NCBI GenBank assembly: GCA_946800325.1
Contig: OX326957.1
Span: 65,203,570 to 65,267,569 of the forward strand
Reading direction: 5' to 3'
From: Luzula sylvatica
Taxonomy: Eukaryota > Streptophyta > Magnoliopsida > Poales > Juncaceae
DNA length: 64,000 nt
Part shown: positions 1 through 11,179 of the stretch, in pieces
How positions within the stretch are numbered: position 1 is the first letter of the stretch
Layout of the letters: each line of letters opens with the position of its first letter
Program-made: the position numbers and the translations under genes
The notes under the pieces: model-generated
The model's database searches: none
What the model was told of the DNA's origin: nothing
Seen by the model: the letters and a program-made list of their open reading frames with translations, nothing else

Positions 1-2259
1 AACAAACTCTCATGGTGTGTTTGCAAAATTTGGTGAAAAGTTATGTTGTAAAAGATACGATAGAAATGATCTAAAAACACGTTATTTGAACTCCCCAAAG
101 CGTATAAAGATTGATATGAATCGAAAAGAAAACTTTCTATGTGTTTGTACAATTTGGTGAAAAGTTACGTAGTAAAAGATTCGATCCAAACCATCTCAAA
201 AATACGTTATTTGAACTCCTCGGAGCATTAAAAGATTGTTTTGAATCGAATAACAAACATTCTTAGTGTTTGTAATATTTGGTGAAATTTTATGTAGTAA
301 AAAATACGATACAAATGAACTAAAAACACGTTATTTGAACTCCTCAAAGCGTAAAAAGATTGCTATGAATCGAAAAGAAAACTTTCTTAGTGTTTGTACA
401 ATTTGGTGAAAAGTTAGGTAGTAAAAGATTCGATCCAAACCATCTCAAAAACACGTTATTTGAACTCCTTGGAGCATTAAATGATTATTTTTAATCGAAA
501 AACAAACTTTCGTAGTGTTTCTAGAATTTGGTGAAAATTTAGGTAGTAAAAGATATGATACAAATGAGCTAAAAACGTTATTTGAACTCATCAAAGCTTA
601 ATAAGATTACGATGAATCGAAATGAAAACTTGCTTAGTTTTTGTTCAATTTGGTTAAAAGTTACATACTGAAAGATTCGATCCAAGCCATCTAGAAAACA
701 CATTATTTCAACTCCTCAGAGCTTTAAAAGCTTGTTATGAATCGAAAAGAAAATTTTCTTAGTGTTTATAATATTTGTTGAAAAGTTACTTAGTGAAAGA
801 TTTGATCCAAACCATCTTGTAAACACGTTATTTGCATTCCTCAAAGCTTTAAAAGATTGTTTTCAATCGAAAAACAAACTTTCATAGTGTTTGCAAAATT
901 TGGTGAAAAGTTATGTTGTAAAAGATACGATACAAATGATCTAAAAACACGTTATTTGAACTCCCCAAATCGTAAAAAGTTGCTATGAATCGAAAAGAAA
1001 ACTTTCTTAGTTTTTGTACAATTTGGTGAAAAGTTATGTGGTGAAAGATTCGATCCAAACCATCTCGAAAACACATTATTTGACTCCTCGGAGTTTTAAA
1101 AGATTGTTTTGAATTGAAAAACAAACTTTCATAGTGTGTGCAAAATTTGGTGAAAAGTTATGTTGTAAAAGATACGAAACAAATGATCTAAAAACACGTT
1201 ATTTGAACTCCCCAAAGCGTAAAAAGACTGCTATGAATCGAAAAGAAAACTTTCTAAGTGTTTGTACAATTTGGTGAAAAGTTACGTAGTAAATGATTCG
1301 ATCCAAACCATCTCAAAAACACATTATTTTATCTCGTCAGAGCTTTAAAAGATTCTTTTGAATCGAAAAACAAATTTTCTTAGTATTTGTAAAATTTGGT
1401 GAAAATTTATGTAGTAAAAGATACGATACAAATGAACCAAAAACACATTATTTGAACTCCTCAAAGCATAAAAAGATTGCTATGAATCGAAATGAAAACT
1501 TTCTTAGTGTTTGTAAAATTTGGTGAAAAGTTACGTAGTAAAATATTCGATCCAAACCATCTCAAAAACACGTTGTTTGAACTCCTCGGAGTATTAAAAG
1601 ATTGTTTTGGATCGAAAAACAAATTTTCTTAGTGTTTGTAAAATTTGGTGAAAATTTATGTAGAAAATATACGATTCAAATGAGCTAAAAATACATTATT
1701 TGAACTTCTCAAAGCGTAAAAAGATTGCGATGAATTGAAAAGAATACTTTCATAGTTTTTGTACAATTTTGTGAAAAGTTACGTAGTGAAAGATTCGATC
1801 CAAACCATCTCAAAAACACATTATTTGAACTCCTCAGAGCTTTCAAAGCTTGTTTTGAATCGAAAAACAAACTTTCTTAGTGTTAGTCAAATTTGGTGAA
1901 AATTTACGTAGTAAAAGATACGATACAAATGATCTAAAAACACGTTATTTGAACTCCTCGGAGCATTAAAAGATTGTTTTGAATCGAAAAAAAATCATTC
2001 TTAGTGTTTGTAAAATTTGGTGAAATTTTATGTAGTAAAGGATACGATACAAATGAGCTAAAAACACGCTATTTGAACTCCTCAAAGCGTAAAAAGATTG
2101 CGATGAATCGAAAAGAAAACTTTCTTAGTTTTGTTCAATTTTGTGAAAAGTTACGTAGCGAAAGATTCGATCCAAACCATCTCAAAAACACATTATTTGA
2201 ACTCCTCATAGCTTTAAAAGCTTGTTTGGAATCGTAAAGAAAATTTTCTTAGTGTATGT
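1..2259. repeat. Satellite array, ~125-bp monomers in A/B dimers
   Basis: The phrase GTGTTTGTACAATTTGG and variants recur at about 141, 266, 390, 515, 637, 762, 887, 1010 and 1134, so the monomer is ~122-125 bp. Two monomer types alternate. Type A carries ACGATACAAATGAGCT and CTCAAAGCGTAAAAAG. Type B carries TTCGATCCAAACCATC and CTCGGAGCATTAAAAG. The working unit is therefore a dimer of ~249 bp. Roughly 18 monomers are present and the array runs off the left edge of the window. The dimer length is close to a multiple of three, which explains the short open frames on both strands; I do not regard them as genes. Confidence 0.93.
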
Positions 2260-2852
2260 TGAAAGAAAATATGGCTTAAGAATTGACTTGGAATAATTTA
2301 TATAAATAGACAAATCTGCTGTCAGAAGTATGTCCGTTCGGAACGAACTTGGAGTGCGTTCGAACGGACTTTCCTATCTGAAGTCAGAACAGTGTGCGTT
2401 CGAACGCACACTTAAAGTGCGTTCAGAACGGACTTAAGTTCTATATATATGAAATTCTGATTTCGTTTTAGGAAAAGTCTTTTTCTGACCTAGGGTTTTG
2501 AGCCGTCGTTTCTCTTCTTCTTCTTCCACAGTATTCAGATTAGATCTGAGAGATTGAGAGGGAGAATTGAGAAAAGGATTTGAGAGATTCAATCGTGACG
2601 TCGACTAGAACGGCGTTGGTGATTTCCGATCGGTCGAAATCAAGGTGGACACGAGTAGAGGGACTGCACTAGCATTCCTTGGAGAAGGTTCACGGATTTG
2701 GAGAAGTAATCGACACGTACTAACTTGTACGAGGTAATTCTCCGAAACTCTTCCTTTTTCGGTGGTTTTCGGGCGTGATCCCGGTAGAATTAGGTTACGC
2801 ACGTGAACTAACTTCCGCTGCACACTTTGATAAACGTGTGCGTAACCCTACA
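2260..2852 (+). mobile_element. Solo LTR inserted in the satellite
   Basis: A 593-bp non-satellite block starts with TG (TGAAAGAAAA) and ends with CA (AACCCTACA). The satellite is interrupted exactly, with TATGT repeated on both sides (2255-2259 and 2853-2857), which is the 5-bp target duplication of an LTR retrotransposon. No internal retrotransposon domain is present, so this is a solo LTR left by LTR-LTR recombination. It contains a TATA-like TATATAAAT at 2299-2307 and a cluster of GTGCGTTCGAACG palindromes at 2330-2440. The same palindromes fill the LTRs at 9.7-11.7 kb. The strand is taken from the TATA-like motif and is tentative. Confidence 0.85.
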
Positions 2853-3619
2853 TATGTAAAATTTGGTGAAAAGTTACGTAGTGAAAAATTCGATCCAAAC
2901 CATCTCAAAAACACGTTATTTGAACTCCTCGAATCATTAAAAAATTGTTTTGAATCGAAAAACAAACTTTTTAGTATTTGTAAAATTTGGTCAAAATTTA
3001 TATAGTAAAACGTACAATACAAATGAGCTAAAAATACGTTATTTGAACTCCTCAAAGCGTAAAAAGATTGCACTGAATCGAAAAGAAAACTTTCTTAGTG
3101 TCTGTTCAATTTGGTGAAAAGTTACATAGTGAAAGATTCGATCCAAACCATCTCAAAAACACATTATTTGAACTCCACAAAACTTTAAAAGATTGTTTTG
3201 AATCGAAAAACAAACTTTCATGGTGTGTTTGCAAAATTTGGTGAAAAGTTATGTTGTAAAAGATATGATAGAAATGATATAAAAACACGTTATTTGAACT
3301 CCCCAAAACGTAAAAAGATTGCCATGAATCGAAAAGAAAATTTTCTAAGTGTTTGTACAATTTGGTGAAAAGTTACGTAGTAAAAGATTCTATCCAAACC
3401 ATCTCAAAACACGTTATTTGAACTCCTCGGTGCATTAAAAAATTGTTTTGATCGAAAAACAAATATTTTTAGTGTTTGTAAAATTGGTGAAAATTTATGT
3501 AGTAAAAGATACGATACAAATGAACTAAAACACGCTATTTGAAATCCTCAAAGCGTAAAAAGATTGCTATAAATTGAAAAGAAAATTTTCTTAGTGTTTG
3601 TACAATTTGGTGAAAATTT
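2853..3619. repeat. Satellite array, right part
   Basis: The same A/B ~125-bp monomers resume directly after the solo LTR, within one monomer phase (GTATGT / AAAATTTGG). About six monomers follow. The array ends near 3619, inside the GTACAATTTGGTGAAAA part of a monomer, where unrelated AT-rich sequence begins. Confidence 0.9.
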
Positions 3620-4264
3620 TCCAAATAAAAATGTGTAGAAAAAAAAGAGAACATGATAATGCACGTAGGCATATTCTACATGTATTAATAATTGTTGTTG
3701 TTTTAATTTCTTTGGTGCACAAAAATAATGTTTATTTGAATTTAAATACATAAAACACTATATTTTATTTGTATCATTAGATCTTGAATTCAAGGACTTA
3801 GATTATCTTGATGATGTGGTTTTATGTGGGGCAAGAAATATGTGCAGGATTATCGTAAAGTATAAATTTTACAGTGTAATGATGACAATTGATGTGTGTG
3901 AACTTATGACATGATAAACATGACTTATCACTTAACTATACGATTTGACACGTGTCATTTAATATTGTATATCAGCAAATCAAGAAATGTGAGGGGGGTG
4001 TGTGTGTTAAGGGGATGGGGGAATACAAAATTTTCCTTGTTGATGTCAATCTATGCTCCGAGAGGAAGTCAATCTATCCTCTGAGAATAATGATATATTT
4101 TATTCTAAAATATCTGAATTTAATTGGTTCGGTTCAAATTAAATTGAATCGAACTGAACTAGATTAAAAAAACGAAGTACCGAATATTTTTTTTAGACAA
4201 ATAAGGATATTTAATTATGACTTTGACAATAATAAGGTAACTAAGGAGTCTAAATAATACTATG
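3620..4264. other. Intergenic, no gene seen
   Basis: AT-rich single-copy-looking DNA between the satellite and the duplicated subtilase block. Short open frames (for example around 3952-4167) show no recognisable domain. A phrase near 3790-3850 (TTGATGATGTGG, then a GCAAGAA stretch) resembles one near 31840-31880, suggesting an old dispersed repeat. Confidence 0.6.
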
Positions 4265-4374
4265 ATTAGCAAGCGTTGAAATTCAAATCACAAAAAAACA
4301 TGATAAAACTAGGCATTATTTTTCAATCCACAAAACAAAGTGCCCAAACCATTGACCAGCTACTACACTTATTA

Positions 4375-6585
4375 TCACCTAAAGACGGCAATTGGACTCC
4401 TAACAATATATCCACCCGAAACCCAACTCAAACTCCCAGCAGCATAACTTATTTGAGGATTCCAACTCAAGTTCACCGTATAGGTCTTCTTCTCGTTTAC
4501 TTTCGAGAATTGTAGTTCCGATGGTGACACGGTAACGGAAACTTCTCTTGGCATATCAACATTGACGGTATATTTCGCATTTGGATGCCCGACATTAGTA
4601 ACGGTTCTTTCTACGACAAGTTTTCCTGACTCGGGAGTGGTTATTATAGATGGATAGTTTAACTCCACTTCCTTCACTCTCCTTTCTTTCCCGCACACAA
4701 TTTGTTGGTCAGTGACTATTTGTAGTTGCCTATCCGAATATCCCATTCCACATAGAAGACCCACATAATCCTCTGAACTGATATCATATACTAGACCGGG
4801 GTCGACAGCTCTGGAAGGGTTCACTTGACCCGCTCCCATGGCAAAATAGTTTGAAGGCTGGAGTTTCTCGTCGAGGATCATCCTTCTACTGTTATCTACA
4901 ACATCGGAAGTTGTCATCATAGCTGATTTGATTGCAGCTGGTGACCAATCTGGGTGAATGCTCTTGATAAGCGCTGCTATGCCACTTAGATGGGGGGTTG
5001 ACATGGAAGTACCGGAGATGACATTGAATGTTGGGTCAGTATTGTTTTCGGCGTTTGATCCAACCGGAAAAGGCCAAGCTGCCAGAATATTAACACCGGG
5101 TCCAAGGATATCGGGTTTAAGGATTGCACGAGTTTGTTGGCTAGGTCCTCGAGATGAGAAGTAAGCAACTGTTGGAGCTGGAGATATTCCAAGGCTTGTT
5201 CCTTTGAATATAATCGAGGCGGTCGGGTTTTGAGTTTGTTTTATGTAAGACTTAATGGATGTTCCATCTGCATAGTTTATGTGAGATGCAGGAAGGCGGT
5301 GAGTTTCTGCCAAGGTAGTGTATCCATCGGTTATTTTATTTGCCAATATCATTCCAACTGCACCAGTTTGGCGTACAAGGTTACCAATTTCAACTCTACC
5401 ACCAGCAACATCACAAACAACTATTTTACCTCGGACTTCAGGACCTAAGGAGAAACGACTACATGAACTAGGACAAATTAGAGGCCTCGACAGAAGGTTG
5501 GTGGTTTGAAATGCCGATTCACCTTCAAATTCTCGACCATCGCCCAATTTCACCACCGCCATAATTTTTCTATCCATGGTGCCTGCCGCTACCGTGAGGA
5601 TCCATGGTGCCTCGTTACTAAGCGACCTGACACCAGGCCCAGAATTGCCAGCTGCACAACTAACAAAAATATTCTTCTTGATCGCACTATAAGCACCAAT
5701 GGCTATGACATCGCTATAGAAAGGAACTGATGCACCACCAAGGGAGAGGGATAACACATCCACACCATCCCTGATTGCTGCATCAATCGCAGCAACAATA
5801 TCTCCCTGCGCACAACCAGCGTTCGAGCAAACTTGGTAGATTGCAAGGTGTGCTCTTGGTGCCATGCCAACAGCAGTTCCCATTCCACTTCCAAAAACAT
5901 TAGCATTTCTGACGAAGTTACCCGCAGCAGTACTTGCTGTGTGAGTCCCGTGACCGTTTTGGTCCAACGGAGTTTTCTGGTTTTCGAGGAACGTTTGAGC
6001 CCCAATTAACTTTTTATTGCAGTTCTCGAATGTGCATCGGCCCTTCCATTTAGGAGGAGGGGGGAGCATTCCTTCATCATTAAAGGACGGATGACCAGGA
6101 AAAACTCCAGTGTCTAGAACTCCGACAATGACTCCCTTTCCCATACCGGAGTTTTTCCAAATCCCATCTCCAATATGTAGGCCCAAGAAGTCGGGAGTGT
6201 GGGTTGTCAATAAGGGTAACACCTTATCAGGGTATGCCTTCAAGAAACCCTCTTTTTTCTCCATGTATTTTACTTCTTCGTCTGTGAGTTTTGCAGCAAA
6301 ACCAATCATGGCTTCGCTGTATGAGTAGATAATCCGCGAGCTTGTCGACGTAGGGTTTGAAGGTGGGAAGAACGATTCGTACCATGTTCTGAGATTCTCA
6401 GAACGGGACATTGTGGTATTGTTTGGCGGTTGTACACGGATAATGTATCTTTTTAGTTCAGCGGTATCAGAATGAATGGTGTCCATTTTGGAAGAAGAAA
6501 CATCTAAACCGAATATGACAGGTGAGATGGATATGAGGAGCAAAATGGCAAGGAACAAAGAAAGGGTATTTTTATTCGGATCCAT
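4375..6585 (-). CDS. Subtilisin-like serine protease (subtilase, S8A), copy 1
   Basis: Intronless 736-residue plant subtilase, probably secreted to the apoplast and acting as an endopeptidase. A hydrophobic signal peptide covers residues ~8-26. The I9 propeptide follows at ~46-125 and ends near TTHTPDFLGL, the usual start of the mature enzyme. The catalytic triad is intact: D158 (GVLDTG), H212 (GHGTHT) and S527 (GTSMS), with oxyanion N314 (AAGNSGP). A PA insert lies at ~350-450 and an Fn3-like C-terminal domain at ~640-736. The serine motif reads SMSTPH where most family members have SMSCPH. Length matches the family. The start Met lies directly before the signal peptide and ~75 bp below a TATA box. 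It resembles SBT1.2/SBT4-like clades; the substrate is unknown. About 58 residues differ from the copy at 25970-28180, with no gaps. Confidence 0.95.
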   Translation of the reverse strand: MDPNKNTLSLFLAILLLISISPVIFGLDVSSSKMDTIHSDTAELKRYIIRVQPPNNTTMSRSENLRTWYESFFPPSNPTSTSSRIIYSYSEAMIGFAAKLTDEEVKYMEKKEGFLKAYPDKVLPLLTTHTPDFLGLHIGDGIWKNSGMGKGVIVGVLDTGVFPGHPSFNDEGMLPPPPKWKGRCTFENCNKKLIGAQTFLENQKTPLDQNGHGTHTASTAAGNFVRNANVFGSGMGTAVGMAPRAHLAIYQVCSNAGCAQGDIVAAIDAAIRDGVDVLSLSLGGASVPFYSDVIAIGAYSAIKKNIFVSCAAGNSGPGVRSLSNEAPWILTVAAGTMDRKIMAVVKLGDGREFEGESAFQTTNLLSRPLICPSSCSRFSLGPEVRGKIVVCDVAGGRVEIGNLVRQTGAVGMILANKITDGYTTLAETHRLPASHINYADGTSIKSYIKQTQNPTASIIFKGTSLGISPAPTVAYFSSRGPSQQTRAILKPDILGPGVNILAAWPFPVGSNAENNTDPTFNVISGTSMSTPHLSGIAALIKSIHPDWSPAAIKSAMMTTSDVVDNSRRMILDEKLQPSNYFAMGAGQVNPSRAVDPGLVYDISSEDYVGLLCGMGYSDRQLQIVTDQQIVCGKERRVKEVELNYPSIITTPESGKLVVERTVTNVGHPNAKYTVNVDMPREVSVTVSPSELQFSKVNEKKTYTVNLSWNPQISYAAGSLSWVSGGYIVRSPIAVFR

Positions 6586-6659
6586 GGAAGTGGGAAAAGA
6601 TTCAAAAATATTGAGATATTGTATGTTGGTTATATGTCCTGAGCAACTTTGGTTCTGAA

Positions 6660-6666
6660 TTTATAG
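6660..6666 (-). promoter_or_regulatory. TATA box of subtilase copy 1
   Basis: CTATAAA on the minus strand, ~75 bp upstream of the ATG. The same box in the same context is conserved in the duplicate at 28250-28256, which supports function. Confidence 0.7.
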
Positions 6667-6950
6667 GCGTTCTAGGAGGGGGAGTGCCATTCAGTTGTTA
6701 GTACTGAATTTATGAAGCACTTGAGTGAATCATTAAAATTGGTCAAATGTTTTCTTGAATATTTAATATCATTTATTTCAAATATTTTTCATTTAATTCA
6801 GAACTTAATTATATTGAATGCATGGTTTTGTCTATGCAATTGCAATTCATGTTGAATCAAACACTGAATGAACACCCATTTTTCCTAGTTGTTTTTGTTT
6901 GGTTTGCAATATTTTGTACTTCTCTTCTTTTTATTAGCAAATTTGACAAT

Positions 6951-7643
6951 AAACCAGGTTTACTCAAGGGGCGGTGCTACAGTGCCTCCCAAATCCACTC
7001 CCAAATTCACTCCCTATATTCATTGACATGTGGAACCCACATCTACTTTTACAAAATTTAATTCGTGTGGGACCCACAAAATGCACTGTTCATGTGAGAG
7101 GGAGGGAAAGAGGGAGGGAGGGAGGGAGTGGGCATATCATTACTCTTATTCAAGCTATTCTTCTGTGAAGTAAATAAACGATGATCCACTCAACCGGTCA
7201 AAAATTTGGAAATAAATAAATTAAATTATAATGTTATGAATAATAATATAGGTATCAATATTCATGCACATGCATAGGTTTTTTGGCATTCTTATTCAAT
7301 CAATATGATTAAATATGATTAAATGTAATTCATGTCATTATTATTTTTGAATTTGCATTGCCTTCAAATAGGGATCATGTTATGTACTATGAAGATGATA
7401 AAATGGAATAGAAGTTTTGTTTTTCTATATCTTGTTTTTTTTTCTTATTTGTAATTTATTTTATAACACGTTATGAACACGAAACACTAATTAACTTAGT
7501 ATTTCAAGATTTAAATAATAAAAAAATTATTCCAAAAAGTACAATTTATAATTATTGATATTTTTTTATAATTGTTGTTTTATTGTTTGGACTTTTATGT
7601 GTAACTTTAATTATTGTTAAAACGAACATTTTTTATATTAGGA
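6951..7643. other. Intergenic, GA-rich microsatellite
   Basis: No gene seen. A purine run of GGGA/GAGG units lies at about 7097-7131. It is matched in inverted sense by CTCCC-containing sequence at ~6985-7015, so this may be a small decayed inverted-repeat element. The rest is AT-rich. Confidence 0.5.
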
Positions 7644-7890
7644 AAATGTTGGACATACCCCCAGCTCTCCTTCTAGAACTTTGATGACGTGAATATGATT
7701 TAATACCTTAATAATTAACACATTAATTCATGATTTAACAACTTAATTGGATGTTCAATCATAAATTAAGGTAATTAAACCATAAATTAAGATTTTAAAT
7801 CATGTATTTATGTGTAAATTTTTAAGGTATTAATACATGTTCACGTCATCAAGGCTCTTGGAGAAAGTACTAGGGGATGTACATCACTAC
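7644..7890. mobile_element. MITE-like inverted-repeat element, family 1 copy 1
   Basis: A ~247-bp AT-rich element whose ends are inverted relatives of each other (ACATACCCCCAGCTC... and ...GGGGATGTACATCACTA). Subterminal GATGACGTGAA and CACGTCATC also pair. The interior reads as ATTAACACATTAATTCATGATTTAAC and its inverse. A second copy lies at 49094-49342. No coding capacity. The superfamily is not assigned because I could not fix a target duplication. Confidence 0.65.
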
Positions 7891-9147
7891 TTTTTATGTT
7901 ATAGTTTTATTTTTATTTCTGCACCTGAAGTTGATTATCGTAAAATTTCAATATTATAGAACACACGAAGGAGTAATCAGAAATTTAATATAAACTAGCG
8001 GGTTCCTTGCTCCGTTGCGGAACAATGCTTCTTGTATATATAATTTTTTTTAATTATTTTTTCCTAGAATATAAATAAATAAGATTTGACATAACTTTTT
8101 TATTTTAAAGAAAATATTTGCAAGAGCTTAAATTGATGATATAAATTTAGGATTTATATAATAAAAAACATATATGAATGAAAGAAAATATAAACTACAC
8201 AAACAAAATAAAGATATAAATACAATATTTACCTCTTATTTCATTCCTTTAATTTTTAATAATTTTAGAAAATCATGTGATCTTAACTTAATGACATACG
8301 CTATTATTATTAATTTAAAAGTATAATTGTCAAACAATTTAATACGATATTAAATTGTTTTTAATTGTGTTTTTTTTAAGATGCATGTTTAACATATCAT
8401 ATGTTTAAAAAATATATTCGCTAAAAATTGAAAAGAATATATATTCGTTAAAAATTGAAAATAATTTATTAAATTTATACCTAGCCTTTTATTAAATTTA
8501 TACATGGCATACTTTCATATTATGGGCCTCATCCTCTAATATAATATAATATGAAATAAGAAACTGATGAACTGTCCATTTGCTTAATTTGAGAAAGAAT
8601 AGTAAATCTTGCCCATCATCGTGACTCGTTACGCAATTGGCTACATAAATGATAGAACAAAAAAATCCAAAAAATGGACAAATAAACTTAATTAACATAG
8701 TAATCTGGATTTGGACAAATAAAAATAAAATTAATTAAAAAATAATGGGAATTTTTAATATCTGGAGAATATAAATATAGTATAATATCTGGAGAATATA
8801 AATATTTAATAGATATAGTATAATATTAACAAAAAATCAAAAAAATGGACAAATAAAAATGGACAAAAAATGAAAATTTTTAATAGATATAGTATAATAT
8901 CTGGATTCTGGAGAATATAAATACTATTTTTTTATTTTTTTCCTAAATTAATTAACATAGTAATATTGGTTTGGAAATGAAATTATATTTTAGGAAAAAA
9001 TAATGAGCTCACACAGGCTCGAACTCAAGATCTCTTGATTGAAGGACCAACTGCTCTACAAAGATTTTGGTAAATTACGTAATTTTTATTTTATTTATAA
9101 AGATAACTCATGTGAGAGAACATTGTTTCAACAAAAATATTAATCTC
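7891..9147. other. AT-rich intergenic DNA, possible Helitron 3' end
   Basis: No gene seen. At 7995-8023 the minus strand reads a small hairpin (GTTCC...GGAAC arms) followed by CTAG then T. This resembles a Helitron 3' terminus, but I could not find a convincing 5' TC end. Around 8755-8930 the phrase ATCTGGAGAATATAAAT occurs three times, indicating local duplication. Confidence 0.4.
9003..9062 (-). repeat. tRNA-related (SINE-like) sequence
   Basis: On the minus strand a box-A-like TAGAGCAGTTGG is followed ~30 bp later by a box-B-like GAGTTCGAGCC. Similar sequences occur at 20618-20680 and 20748-20823. The acceptor and anticodon arms do not fold as a standard tRNA, so I treat it as a tRNA-derived dispersed repeat, not a tRNA gene. 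Confidence 0.45.
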
Positions 9148-9152
9148 AGAGG

Positions 9153-10555
9153 TGTTGGTGTTGGTTAATTCTAACCTAGAGGGGGGGTAAATTTGGCAAT
9201 CTAACTTACACTTAGTTTAGATTTAAACCTAATTTACGGTGCGGAATAAATAATAATTTATATGATAAAGATGATACCGTACAAACACTTTGACACAAGA
9301 TGTTTGTTTACGAAGTTCGGTAGGTGGTTGCTTTGTAGCTTTAACTCACCCTTTACTCGCTTAATTGACCGACTCAATTATTTGCGAGTACCTACGTCTC
9401 CGGGAATGCCTTGTGCCTCTTTTTGGCTTTCGATTGACTTCCAACTCAACTCGATTACAAGGATTTGCCTAGATCGATTTACACGCTTCTATCGATCTAT
9501 AGCTTAGGCTCTTTACAATTTGTTGCACTAGCCTATTACACTTTTTCACTAATCGAGCTACAACGTGATCGGTCACGTGAGTGGGATACGATTAGTGGAG
9601 AATATCGAAAGTAGATCAACGATCTAAAGAGGTTTCTCAAGCTATCAATGGATATAGATAATCACAGCTTAGGGTTTCTCTCTTTTTAGGTTTAAATGTT
9701 TGAAAGTGAAGGAGTGAGAGAGAGAGACCCATGAAGGATTCTATTTATACTCCGTCAGAAAACTTGTAGTGCGTTCGAACGCATAAAGTCCGTTCAGAAC
9801 GCACTTGTAGTTTGCACTAGCCGTTTCAAAATAACGTGCAAGTACATCTTGGGTCCGTTCGAACGGACATTGTCCGTTCGTAACGGACTCAATTATACAT
9901 AGCATTTTGCGTTCACAGGAACAAGAGTCCGTTCAACGCACTGAAAAGTGGGTGAACGGATTCCAGGTTGTCCGTTCGAACGCACATGTGTGTTCGTTCG
10001 AACGCACACATCCCTGTTACATTTTTTTCGTTCACAGGAAGGATTGTCCGTTCAACGCACTCAGAAGGTGGGTGAACGGATTCTAATTGTCCGTTCGAAC
10101 GGACATGATTGTTCGTTCGAACGCACACATCCCTGTGACACGTTTTGTTCTAATCAAGGTTTAAAGTTTTGATATGTGGCAAGTCCGTTCTGAACGGACT
10201 TTGAGTTCGTTCAGAACGCACTTCCTGCTTGACTGAACTCTTTGTTATTTTGAACATGATTTTACTTGAGTTCTACTAGGTTTGTACCTATGGTTTATTT
10301 GTGGCGTATCCCACTCACGGAAGGCTTCAACATCTTGATTCTTGATGTATTCCAATGGCCTTCCTTGTGTTCTTCTTTTCTTGTTTATCTTGAGACTTCA
10401 TGTCCTGATTCTTGATGTAATCCAATGAAATCCTCCTTCACAAGTCCTCCTTCATCTTCGTATCGTACCTATGTTATCCTGCACTTTTCTGGATGTATAC
10501 ATTAGTAATGACAGTGTTTTGAAATAATCAAACTATCATGAAATTTGAACCAACA
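9153..10555 (+). mobile_element. LTR-A of a fused LTR pair
   Basis: A 1403-bp unit starting TGTTGGTGTTGG and ending ...TTTGAACCAACA. It shares its layout with LTR-B: TTGGTTAATTCTAACC at the start, GGTTGCTTTGTAGCTTTAAC, CTACGTCTCCGGGAA, AACGTGATCGGTCACGTGAG, then a GTTCGAAC palindrome array, and GACAGTGTTTTGA near the end. AGAGG at 9148-9152 is repeated at 20613-20617 beyond LTR-B, so the target duplication encloses both LTRs. No interior, primer-binding site or coding domain separates the two. Orientation is arbitrary because no interior survives. Confidence 0.75.
9765..10225. repeat. TTCGAA palindrome array in LTR-A
   Basis: Clustered near-perfect palindromes of the types GTGCGTTCGAACGCA, GTCCGTTCGAACGGAC and GTCCGTTCAGAACGCAC, about a dozen in 460 bp. 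They include two ~115-bp tandem units each carrying GTTCACAGGAA, TCCGTTCAACGCACT and GGGTGAACGGATTC. Confidence 0.85.
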
Positions 10556-11179
10556 GTTGGTTAATTCTAACCTAGAGGGGGGTGAATAGGTAATCCTTAC
10601 GTACAATTTTCGACTAAGGTATACCGATTCTAATTTACGCGGAAGCTTAAAATGATTTAAATAAAATAATGCAAATACCGAAAGAGATGAACACACGATG
10701 TTTGTTACGGAGTTCGGTAAGTGGTTGCTTTGTAGCTTTAACTCACCCGTTACTTGCTTAATCGACCGATTCGATTAGTGGCAAGTACCTACGTCTCCGG
10801 GAAGGCCTTGTGCCGTTTCGGCGTTCGATTGAATTCCAACTCACTCGTACAAGGTTTTGCCTAGATCGATTTACACGTTTTCTATCGATCTATGGCGGGC
10901 TTTACAATTCAAGAATTAGCCTATTACACGTTTCTAATATGCACTACAACGTGATCGGTCACGTGAGTTGGGAACCGTATAGAAGAGGGATTTCGTAAAG
11001 TAGATCTTTGATCTAGAAGGTTGTCTCACACTTATCAAGAGATTTGGAAGAAGATCAAAGCTAGTTCTTTCTCTCTTTCAGATGTAGAATGAATTTTGCA
11101 AAAAGGATAGAGAGAGAAGGTATGAGTGGTTCTATTTATATCATCCATAGAAACCACTCAAACTGTGTAAAAATTACAT

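Larger units (their letters stand above)
4265..6950. repeat. Duplicated gene block, copy 1
   Basis: This block matches 25855-28530 in the same orientation: ~105 bp downstream of the gene (AATCACAAAAA, ACATGATAAAAC), the whole subtilase reading frame, and ~360 bp of upstream DNA including the TATA box. The two copies start ~21.6 kb apart. Similarity fades near 4265 and 6950. The presence of promoter and downstream flank shows DNA-level duplication rather than retroposition, although the gene itself is intronless. Confidence 0.88.

Noticed and set aside
882..3360. Several 60-90-codon open frames on both strands of the satellite
   Set aside because: They repeat with the satellite, occur on both strands and arise because the dimer is close to a multiple of three. 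No domain or start context.
4958..6328. Plus-strand and second minus-strand frames inside subtilase copy 1
   Set aside because: Shadow frames of a GC-richer conserved gene; the real frame has all catalytic motifs.
7995..8023. A second complete Helitron ending near 8.0 kb
   Set aside because: A hairpin plus CTAG|T is present, but no matching 5' TC end was found to the right; kept only as a note.
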